A stretch of 64,000 nucleotides of DNA from Macrotrachela quadricornifera (taxonomy: Eukaryota; Rotifera; Eurotatoria; Philodinida; Philodinidae): NCBI GenBank assembly GCA_022393335.1, contig JAJEKB010020302.1, forward strand, positions 415,714 to 479,713, given 5' to 3'. The notes under the pieces were generated by a model. The model worked only from the letters and a program-made list of their open reading frames with translations. It was not told where the DNA came from and made no database searches. Positions within the stretch are counted from its first letter, which is position 1. Every line of letters starts with the position of its first letter. This document shows positions 48,421-58,677 of this stretch, piece by piece. A program made the position numbers and the translations under genes.

Positions 48421-49050
48421 TCTCAATCTGACATCTCAATATTATGAAAAATCTTTACGAAAAAAATTTTATCTACCCCTAACCTTATGCATACAAAATA
48501 ATCTATCCTTATACTTCGTTTTTTTCCTAAGTTCAAAAGAGACTGAAAATGATTTTTCGTTTCACTAAAACGAGTAAAAAATCCTACCTGTAGTATTTTT
48601 CATACGAAAAAAAGTATTACTATGTGTATGTGAAATACTTGAAACAGGCTCCCTTATATAAGCTGACATATTCAAAACAAAACGGTGATTGGATAGTCGA
48701 CGTAAATCCTCAATGAGACGTCTCAATACTACAGAAGATCTGTACGAGAAAATTTTCTTTACGTCTCAATCTTATGTATACAGGATAATCTACCTTAAAC
48801 CTCGCGTTTTGGCTAAGTTCAAATGAGACTCAAAATAATTTTTCATCTTACTAAAATCAATAAAAAAATTCCTACCTGAAGTATTTTTCATACGAGGAAA
48901 AGTATCGCAGTGTGTATGTGAATTATTTTGAATGGGCTCCCTTATATAGAGTGACATGTTCAAAACCAATTGTTGAGTGGGTAGTTGAACTAAAGCCTCA
49001 ATGAAACATTTGTAAAGTATAAAGGATCTTCTGGAGAAAACTTTTCTCGT
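48421..49050. repeat. tandem repeat, period 287 bp, about 2.2 copies, each with a TATA-like box
   Basis: Landmarks recur at 287-bp steps: CTCAATCTGACATCTCAATA (48421), CTCAATGAGACGTCTCAATA (about 48709) and CCTCAATGAAAC (48996), and likewise ATAATCTA at 48498 and 48785. Each full unit carries GGCTCCCTTATATA followed by AG.TGACAT.TTCAAAACA, which looks like a core promoter. Confidence 0.75.
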
Positions 49051-49472
49051 TAACGTCAGTTGTAGGAGATAATGTATTATCACACTCTTCATTTCGGTTA
49101 TTTTGTAAGACGAAGTCAGATTTTTTTTCAGTAGTCATCAACGTCTGAGATGTGGAAGTGACATGAATGTTTTTTACATCGATGAAAGCCTTCGTGGAGT
49201 GTCATCATTCGCTTCATTAGTTGTGCTAAAATTTAGGTAGTTTTTTATGAGTCTTTCGGTAGATCATTGTGCGGCAGATAAAAAAATAGCTGTGAAGATG
49301 TTATGCTGGTGTAGTGAAATAATTAACATAAATTTCCGTATCATGTACTGTTGTAAAATAGGTTGTTTTATAACTTTCTATTTAAAAGAGATCCTAATGA
49401 ATTTAAGTCACAAAATTTTGATCAATTGATAGTATATTTTCAATCTCTGATGTTATTTTTGGACGTTGCTTT

Positions 49473-49688
49473 TTGGTCAAACTTTTTATAGCAATGAGTC
49501 GTAAGAAAATGCTAAAAAAAGAAACACCATTTTTAATAAGAGATCGATTCATTAGTCAAAAGATTATATGGTTTAACCCAGAGCTTCAGATTCCTATTGT
49601 TAGCTCGGATCAGCCAGATATGGTTGGTATATATATAAGTATCATTTCCGAATATAGGAAACAGCCGGAACAATACGGGAAATTGTGA
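49473..49688 (+). other. possible coding exon inside the CCGGAA element
   Basis: A frame with MSRKKMLKKETPFLIRDRFI and then WFNPELQIPIVSSDQPDM reads like protein. It ends near GTTGGTAT or a stop in the right subterminal array. No family is recognised, and it has no supported partner exon. Confidence 0.25.
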
Positions 49689-50741
49689 CTATGGAACCGG
49701 ACATATACGGCAAGTTCCGAAAATACGGATTCGGGCGGAAAGTTGCCGGATTTTTCCGACAGCTTTCCCCACCGTTTCCAGCCGGATATGGCAGGAAAAT
49801 GAGCGGAAAATTCCGGCGAGTTCCGACCCGGAATACTGCTTCCCTGATCCGGTGATTTCCGGTGAATTCCGGCCGGATCCGACCCGTACGCTTCGACCTG
49901 GGTAGTCTTGCTTTCGTCAACAGCATGTATAAGAATAGGACCATTTGATTTAAAGAAAATAGAAAATAAATTTTTTGGTTCAAATTTATCTCAACGAACA
50001 ATAGTAGTTGGTGATTCATCTTCGCCAACCCAGCTTGCGTTTGTTGACTTGTGATGAATTTGCCTATGGTAAATCCACGTCTCATCACCTATAATAATAT
50101 CACATAATCGCGAAGAACCATCATGGAATTTCGCCAAATTTTTACGACAAAGTTTAACACGTTCTCGCTTTTGTTCATCAGTCAGCTGATGGGGTACCCA
50201 ACGTGATGTAACTTTTTTCATTTTGAGATAGTCTTGGATAATTCATTCCATTGTACCATAAGAGAGAGAAGTCTCAGCTATAATATCATCATAAGTTGAA
50301 TGTGGATCATCGTTGATAATCTGCCCTACCAATTCAATATTTTCATCTGTCAGTTCGGATACTGGACGACCAGATCGAGGATCATCATTGACATCTTCTC
50401 TTCCTTCACGGAAATGCTTTGCCCATCTTGTAACTGTTGGATATGATGGAGCCTTGGGTCCCAAAGTTGTTGCAAGTTTTTCGTGAATTGTTTTTGGATT
50501 TATTCCCAAAATAGTTCGAACTTTTATACAATATCGATTGTATGAATTATCCATTTTTGAAATATTTTTTTTAGTTCGAATTAAAGTTTATCTAAAAAAA
50601 TATTGTATTTAAGTCGAAAATAGATTCAGTATAGATACTATTATACACAAGACATTCCACTATTTATTCATGCAAAAAACACTTCAATGCTAATTGGTTT
50701 ATAAAATTGCCAATAGCAATCTGGGAACTTTTGGTTAGACC

Positions 50742-51063
50742 TGAGTATATGCTTTATTTAAGAAAAAAACAAAATATACTACAAGATGTAGTGTGAAAAT
50801 CTCCACAATTTACAAAGAACAAATTATTTTTATATATATACCTTTTGTGTTTAAAATACCGTGCGATCAATGTTCGTCCTTACTAAAATGTCATTATTTT
50901 TCTACAGTAACGAAGTCCCTTTCTTTTAATCGAACTCATCTTGCACCAAAACAAAACATCTTTTTCACACCGTCCAAATTTACTTGCTTAAAATGTTGTC
51001 CATTTTAGTCCTTCTACCGCGATGGGGTCGGCCGGTGGACTCCACTATATTTTAGCAAGAAAT
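50742..51063. other. spacer with one GATG.AG.GTGAAAA repeat copy
   Basis: CAAGATGTAGTGTGAAAATC at about 50778-50797 belongs to the repeat family at 21290-22150, and ACAAAATATACTA precedes it as in other copies. No gene is seen. Confidence 0.4.
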
Positions 51064-51507
51064 TTAATAGAAAAATATTTTTCTTTCGTTTATTCTTAGG
51101 CGGGAGGTTACACGTAAGGTGTGACCTGTTCTGCCTTTGCTTTTTTTTAAAATCATTGATTGCATAATGCGATGCTTCTCGTTAAAACAATCGAGACAAA
51201 AAAAATTGTTACAATCAGAACAGAAAGTTTTTATTCTCTTTGTTTCTGTATGACATGCTTTTCTTGATTGTTGTTCCCTGTTTTTCGTGTAACAGCCAAC
51301 ACAACATCTTCGGACATCGCGATCAGATCCATCCATTTCTGCAAGCTTGTGATTCGCCAGCTTGCGTTTCGTTCGGCTTGTTGAGCATTCTCTCGGACTA
51401 GGTTTTAGATTCTCATATGGCACACCAAGAAGTAAATCAATTCGACACGAAAGAAGATCTCCTATGCGATGATACAAACAACAAAAAGAAAATATCAATG
51501 AGCACAT
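51064..51507 (-). pseudogene. piggyBac-like transposase C-terminal zinc ribbon
   Basis: The frame contains RRCCVGCYTKNREQQSRKAC followed by TKRIKTFCSDCNNFFCLDCF and NEKH. This C..C....C..C.N.FCL.CFNEKH arrangement is the cysteine-rich C-terminal domain of piggyBac-type transposases. Just upstream, CRIDLLLGVPYENLKPSPRE resembles the end of the catalytic domain. Further upstream (to 51740) the frame is lost. The fragment lies 384 bp upstream of the receptor gene. No TTAA-flanked end pair was resolved. Confidence 0.7.
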
Positions 51508-51890
51508 TTATCAAGCACGGAAATGCACGAAAACAAATGTTGAAATTATTTTCCTCGGAAAACCGAATCGGGATGAAAGAGTTAAAGAGATCATTTTTTC
51601 GGCAGTTTTTTGAATCATTTCGCGTCGACTTGAGCCCAGTGAATAATGCTTTTACTGATTTTATAGCTGTATGGGATGTAATACAACTAGAGAAAGAGAA
51701 TAGGTTGCGATTGTCACACACTATTCCGGCAAATCAATAACTGTCTATTTAACCCTCGATAGTCTCCAAAACGTGATTATAATGCAAAAAAAAACAGTAT
51801 ATTTATTTTTTCTATTTGACAAATAAAAGAAATATATTATTAGCAATTTTGTGTGATGTTAGAATAGCGACATTGTTCATTTATTAATCC

Positions 51891-54800
51891 ATGATGAATA
51901 ACGTTCTTATTGTCTTCACAGTCATTATTGCATTAATTGACATCTGTGAACCAGCTGTACTTTTTTACAATACTGAAAATAGTGACAGTACAGAAGAGTT
52001 CAATTGTATTTATTATATAGAATTCTCTACTATTAAATATTGTGCACGATTGGGCAGAACTGTAAGTATTTTTACAAACATGGATACATGTTCGAACGGA
52101 AAAAGATGGAATTTTTCTGAACTCTTATCAAATGAAATTTCACCTTGGGATGTTCTATCATGGAGTTCCAGCGTAGAGAAAGCGGATGATTATGCACGAG
52201 TGTTCTATAATCAATCGGAATATTTCGAAGGCAAGCCATTTCTATGCCAATGTTTAGAAGGATTTCTCGGAAAGAATTGCGAATATCAACTCCCCTTTGA
52301 TCCTTCTTCGTTTGGCAAGGCTTGGCCAATTGTCTTCGAAGCGCACAGAAATGTAGGAGGTCATCAACAGTACGGTAGTATATTATGCTATGAGACATTA
52401 GAATGTGATTCTGGAATGTTATGTCTTGATTGGAGAGATGTTTGCAATGGACAACAAAATTGTATGGATGGACTTGATGAAGAAAACTGTGGTTTATTGG
52501 AATTCAATGAATGTGAAAACGATGAATATCGTTGTACCGATGGAATGTGTATAGCAGAAGAATATTGGATTGATAGTAAGTCGAGAAGTCAAAGCCGTAG
52601 ACATACAGCGAGAAAAAAATTTGAAAAACTCTTTTTCAAATAGGTACACTTGATTGTATGGATGGGAGCGATGAAATGTTCAGTCTGGATGGAGATACTT
52701 GCATCGTTAATCCATGGCCCATCTATTGCGATGACCGTAAATGTCCCATAAATCATTGGTCATGTGGAGATGGTCAATGTATTTATTATTTTAAGCGGTA
52801 TATCTACCAAACAGAATTGCTAGACTCTAAAATGTGCTATAGTATGCGAGAGTTCAATCACATGTGTGAATTAGCATCTAACATATCATTGAAGACAAAA
52901 CCGAATGGTCTTTGTGCGGGATGGGGTTACCATGATACTTCTTTGATGCTCTCATCGAACTTTACGAAATGTATCTATTACATTCGCTGTGCACTTTCAA
53001 AGGGAGCTGAAATTAAATGTCCATGTAATGGAATAAACTGTAATATATTGATGCAAGACGTCTGTGAGCATGGCAACGCCTATCCATATCCAGTCCGAGG
53101 TATTATTCGGCCATGGATTATGCAATATTATTTATGGGAACAACCATGGGATGACAAGATACCCGATTTGACTCTGCTCGTCGGAAGTATTAGATGTCGA
53201 GGATTTCACACTGTTTGGACGCAGAAAGATCGCTATCAATTGACGCTATATAATACTCTACATGCAAACTTCATTCTAGAGGATAAGCTCTGTTCTACTA
53301 TGCCAATGAAGTATCGGAATATTATGTCGTTGTACAAATATTCAGCTACATGTTGGAATGGTTCGTTCACTTTCAATGGACGACCGTATGCCTTTTATGA
53401 TATTTGTCCGAATTCGAGTATATGTTTTTCACAATATCGAATTGCAGATGGGACAACAGACTGTGTATATGGAGAGGATGAAGATAGTCACGCAGTTGAA
53501 AAAAGAAATTATTGTCACAACATTCAAAAGCATCGATTCCAGTGTTCTTCAGAACAGATGACTTGCTTATCACTTGAAAGATTGACTCAAACTCATAACT
53601 TTGGACACACGTGTATAAATAACTACGATATAAAAATGAAAGGTGAAGGCCAATATCTGAATACTATACTTTGCATGGATACTATAAGTATCAGCGACTG
53701 CAATCTACTTCGATATTATATTGGCAATTCATCTATTCCGAATTTCAATTTCACAAATACTGATGCTGAATCCAGCAGTGGACAGCAATCACTAGGCATA
53801 AATCATTTTTATTATTATTGTGACACATTTTGGGATGAACAACCACTACACAATGATGAAAACCCGAATAACTGTCAGTCTTGGATTTGTCCAGAAGCAT
53901 TTTTTCGATGCAATACTGGTCAGTGTATTCCAATCGATTGGGTATGTGATGGAGAATGGGACTGTTCGAATGCAAGTGATGAATTTGGTCTACCCGAGCG
54001 ATGGATCGGTCATAATGAACATTTATCCAATCAGTTGAATGATCGAAAAAAATTATGTCAAGAGAATTATGTAGCATTACCATTTCGTGATATCTGTCAC
54101 TTGGATCATGAATATCCTTGTTATCGATCATCAGTTCCTGATCCTTTAGATGTCAACAAATATCGACCGTGCATCAATCATGTACAGATTGGTGATGGGA
54201 TCGAAGATTGTTATGGAGGTATTGACGAAAAGAATACTTTCAAAGATTGCAACGGAAATATGCTGGGATATACACTAAAATGTGGAAACAAATGTGCAGC
54301 TTCTGTAAAAAAATGTGATGAAGATACAGTATGCTCAACATCTATACTCTGCTCCTATAAAAGTAAGAATTCGTCTTGGTGTGCTGGACTCCGAGATGTT
54401 GTTTGTCTGGATGGAACATGTATGGAAAATGCTCGATGCGATGGAATATATCAGTGTCAACATGGGGAAGATGAGCACTGGTGTCCACCACCAAACAAGC
54501 AATACATCACCACTATAGGTTACCGAAATCTAAAGTACAAGGACAGAAAATTCCAGTATTCTCTCCCTGATATACGCCCTTTTCCCAAGCTAAATGTTCC
54601 ATCTCTCGAAAAGAAAAAAAACAAATTACCTTTTGAATGGTCATCGCCACAATTATCACAAATGAATTCTTTTGGGAAAGAGCAGAAAAATTTCAAAAAT
54701 TTATTTTCTAAAAGTATAGATCCGCAAATTGAAATACAATTATCATATATATGTAATCGAGGATTTCCACTTTGGAGTCCTGATACAAAGTCTGTTCAAT

Positions 54801-57232
54801 GTCTGTGCCCACCAACTTTCTATGGATTTCAGTGTCAATTCTTTTCTGATCGCATTTCAATCATCACCCATTTAGATTTGACTACTTTTCCAGTCTCCAG
54901 TTCAACTCATTTAATAACAGTTATAGCTCGTTTAAATTTCAGGAGCGCCATTATGGATCATCATATCTTTCACGTCAATCCTTTGTTAGAAATTAACAAA
55001 CCCATCAAACACCGATTCTATTTACTCTATTCTCGATCCAATGCTTACTTAAATCATAAAAAATCGCGGTATTTCAATCGAACTGACATCCTTCATGATC
55101 ATCCATATTTTGTTTACTTTGATATTTTTGTACTAACTGAGAATGCAACGGAACAGATTGGTTCTTTCTATTATCCAATCTACTTTGATTTTCTTCCTGC
55201 TTTTCGTCTAGCTCGTGTCTTAAAATTCCCATCATGGATCAGTACTAATACATTTAATCCTTGCATTCCCAATCCATGTAATGCAAATGCTACTTGTAAT
55301 CCAATTCTAAACCAAAAGCTATATTATTATTGCACATGCAAATCAGGCTATAGTGGTTTAAATTGTGAGAAATATCATACCCAGTGTTCGGTCTATTGCA
55401 GCTTTAATTCCATTTGTCGACCGAATTATCGTGGTTTAGTTGCAAATTCTCAGCTTCCTCTTTGCATTTGTCCATTTGGTCATTTTGGTCCTCGCTGTCA
55501 CCTTCGAAATGAAGCCTGTAAATCAAATCCATGTGGATTGAATGCAACATGTTATCCATCGTATGATCCTAGTGGAGAAAATGATGTTATTTGTGTGTGC
55601 TCTGAACGCTTTTACGGTGATCGATGTCAGAATGAAAAGTTAATGATTCATATTCAAGTAAATATGACAGTATTAGTAACAGTGAGTGTTACCCAATTTT
55701 ACAACCATTTAGAAACATATCATATGCTTATTTTATCTCATCAACAAGTAACACATGGTTTGCCACAAACAATTCGATATGATAATGACAAAAAGAATTT
55801 CCTCTTATGGCTCTATTAAAGATTTACCAAGAATTGTCAAATCCAAGATATTTTATTGTTTACGTTCAATGGCTTACGAAACCTATTAATATAACTTCAA
55901 CGCCCGAAGAATGTCCACATGTTTTAGACATATTTTCTCAAGGTAATATATTTCTCTAGTGAGTTTGTGCAAAAATCGTTATACTTTGTTTTTGCAGATG
56001 TAACAATTAGTGACCATAGCATTTTCATATATCACAATATCTGTCAAAATAATGCCAATCGTATCTGTTTTTATGACTTGAATTATTTTTGTCTGTGTGG
56101 AAGGAAGAGAGCAGAATGCTTTGCGTATGATCAAAAAATCGACCATTGTGATAATTGCTTGTCTGGTGGTCGATGCATTAGAGGCGATCTGAAAAAAGTC
56201 AATGATTTTATTTGTATTTGTCGTCCTTGCACTCAAGGTACTCGCTGTGAATTCAGTCTACAAGCATTTGGCTTTACTCTTGACTCTTTATTAGTATCCG
56301 AGAGGACAGCCTTTCATGTTACGTATATAAGTGTGGTTTGGATTCTATGTTGTATTGGTCTTTTCAACAATTATTGCTCGTTCATAACTTTTAAACGTAA
56401 TGAACCACGAAAGTATGGTGTTGGAAACTATCTACTATTCGTTACTATCCTCAGTCAATGTAGTCTGCTTGTATTTTTATTGAAATTTATTTCTATTTTT
56501 CTTGGATCAATGAAATTAACAAGTGATATATCATGTAAAACGATCACCTATCTTCTTTCGGTCTTTACTCGATCAACATATTGGTTAACAAGTTGGATTA
56601 CAGTGAATCGTCTTTTGACAATTATATTTCCAGTTTCTACTTCTATAAAAAATCCACGCTTAGCAATCTACTTTAGTATAGGCACATTGGTTATTCTTCT
56701 CGGCATGCATCTACATGAGCTTTTCTATTATCAAATACTTCGTGATTTAGATTCATCTGCCATTTATTGTGTCAGTAATTTTAATCATCATACAGTAGAG
56801 ATTTATAATCGAATGAATACTCTCATTCATTATCTACTACCATTTTGTATTCAAACCATTGCCATTACTCTTCTAATCGTTCTTGCTGCTCGTAGTCGCG
56901 CGAAAACAGCAAGGAATCGAAAAACATTCCGGCAAGTATTGAAAAAGCAAATCTCTACTCAAAAAGAACTCTATATAACACCATTTACTATTATTCTTTC
57001 TGCTCTTCCACAAGCCATTCTCTCATTCAGTTTTGCTTGTACTCAATTGAATAATTGGAAGCAGCACGCGCTTATCGTTTGTGTTCTTCTCTCTTATGTT
57101 CCACAAATACTTGGTTTTATTCTGTATGTTCTTCCTTCGAGTGCATATAAGAAGCAATTTGGAGAAACTGAAATCGGAAAAAAGACTTTTAAATGGATGT
57201 TTAAAACGAACATAAAAAAGACAAATGCTTAA
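51891..57232 (+). CDS. LDLa/EGF-repeat seven-transmembrane receptor, with one frameshift
   Basis: Exons are 51891-52575, 52644-55942 and 55998-57232 (introns of 68 and 55 nt, both in phase), about 1,740 residues. The signal peptide is MMNNVLIVFTVIIALIDIC. LDLa modules are at nt 52390-52490 (CNGQQNCMDGLDEENC), 52510-52670, 53880-53990 and 54370-54485. EGF modules are at 55255-55370, 55385-55500, 55515-55630 and 56148-56250 (CLSGGRCIRGD...CICRPC). Seven hydrophobic segments at about 56310-57150 form a rhodopsin-like GPCR domain (TSWITVNRLL near the end of TM3). This is a plasma-membrane receptor with a large ligand-binding ectodomain; the ligand is unknown. Near 55797 a single-base shift is needed to pass from NDKKNF to LMALLKIYQELSN. 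Without it the product stops at 55819, before the 7TM part. It is a paralogue of the gene at 1-1971. Confidence 0.88.
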
Positions 57233-58677
57233 ATTGTATGATTTTGTTTTTGTATCATTGAGCTTAACATATTTCTTCAATGTGATTTAATTGTACCATC
57301 ATCCATTATAACCTCTGTCGTGAGCATAATTCACATTGATTGCTTGCTGATAGTATGGGATAAGATTAATGGATCTTTTTCGACCTTGTTTACGATATTA
57401 CCTAGGTATTAGAAACCGAATCAAATCGAGTCGATTCGCCGAACACTTGACTCGTTTTCGATCTCTGGTATTGCATTCCATTCTACTGGCCGGTGCGACG
57501 AGTTGAAAATACTCGAAAACATGCTTCAACCAAATGGCTTTCAGCTTATAATTCTATAAAAATATAATATTTTCTATGCACATAATTCATACAGCAAATC
57601 GACATTGTTAATTCAAAAAATAATTTTTCTACTATTAATTGAGAATACATTTTGCAAATACTCTGCTTCTTTAGCGTCGATATTGTTCCCTCTAAAATTG
57701 AGTGTTGCGAGAGTCTGTATGGAATAAAGAAAGGAAGTATGTAGAAATTGAGTGAAGACAAAATCTTTCTCATGCCATTCGTTTACAGTGCAGTTGCCAA
57801 ATGTGGTGCACGTTCAGCACCGATACGGTTTCATTTGAGAATTAATGTGGTAAGTGTCTGTATAATATGCAGATGATGATATTGCAATCAGGTTTTGCCT
57901 GTGTGGAAATGAATTTTTTTTCATCTTATTTTCTTATGATCGATCTTGATAAATTGTCTTCTCTTTTCACGCTGTGTCTTTTCGTATGTAGCGTTTTTTT
58001 AATACAGTGAAGTAAGTAATAAAAATCTGAAATACAAAATATGAGCATTCTATACGATATTACTATTTATTGTTTTTTTAATATTTTTAAAGTAGATTTT
58101 CATTTTGAAAATATATGGTTTTGTAGAGAATTTCAAACTCCATCTTTTAGTAAGAAAAGATTACTTTATCGTAAGAGAGAATAAAGAAGAAATCTCTAAA
58201 ATACTAAAACCTTCATTTATTCGGGGCCACCGGTTAGAGTGTTCAATTATGCAACGATCTTTCGAAGAAAAATATGTATTATTCTATGTTAGAGGCTATC
58301 GATTAACGGGAAAAGATTTTGAAAAAATATCGTTATATCATTGTAAGAAAATCGAACCATTCACTTCGTATTATTTCGAATTTTGATTCGATTATTATTT
58401 TCTTTATTTCACATGAAGAAATAGACATGTATTTAACTGATCAGTATTTTATAATTTAAGGCACATTGTCAGCTCAAGTTTCGGGTCAATTCACAAAGCA
58501 TGATGTGGAATCGAAACCATTAATCATCAGAAATATCAAGCGAAATTTTCATTATTAAATTCTGTATACAATAAAATATTTTAGTTTAGAAAATAATTTT
58601 TCAATCAACAAAAAAAAAAAAGACACACACATTATTAAATATGTATTCGAGATTTTTAATATTTTATTTATGAATTA
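57233..58677. other. no gene supported
   Basis: Intergenic sequence. CTTTTCACGCTGTGTCTTTT at about 57964-57983 is one more copy of the dispersed TTTTCACGCTGCATCTT family. A frame at 58105-58386 has no family resemblance and no splice context. Confidence 0.4.

Larger units (their letters stand above)
47269..49902. mobile_element. 2634-bp TA-flanked element with CCGGAA subterminal repeats, nested in mariner
   Basis: The ends CCCAGGTCGAAG are perfect 12-bp inverted repeats. The target TA is duplicated (47267-47268 and 49903-49904), and the mariner reading frame is exactly rejoined without it. The subterminal zones 47281-47580 and 49650-49890 are full of CCGGAA/TTCCGG words, often paired as CCGGCCGGAAA. 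Inside lie TCTCATTGAGAC-like words (47740-48130), a 287-bp tandem repeat (48421-49050) and small plus-strand frames at 49247-49429 and 49473-49688 of unknown nature. No transposase is recognisable. The CCCA..GT start resembles the ACGCGT element at 27149. Confidence 0.82.
46806..50741 (-). mobile_element. mariner element (about 1.3 kb) split by a nested insertion
   Basis: The ends GGTCTAACCAAAAGTTCCCA and its reverse complement ending at 50741 form about 24-bp TIRs. TA flanks the left end and TG (mutated) the right. The transposase reads on the minus strand: HTH region MDNSYNRYCIKVRTILGINP (50554), IIGDETWIYH (first Asp), LLQDNARPH (second Asp) and PPYLPDLAPCDYWLNDY (third Asp), ending at 46866. 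The spacing of the last two Asp is 34, a DD34D mariner. Two TGA stops (50243-50245, 49991-49993) occur where Arg is expected. At the codon pair before IDHNYYTEHC, a 2634-bp element has inserted. Removing it and one TA restores the frame (KTIDH). The element is dead. Confidence 0.9.

Noticed and set aside
51746..51762. TTAACCCTCGATAG as a piggyBac terminus
   Set aside because: The orientation would place the element to the right, away from the piggyBac fragment, and no matching end was found.
58105..58386. 93-codon plus-strand frame
   Set aside because: No similarity to a known family, no promoter or splice context, low-complexity K/E/F composition.
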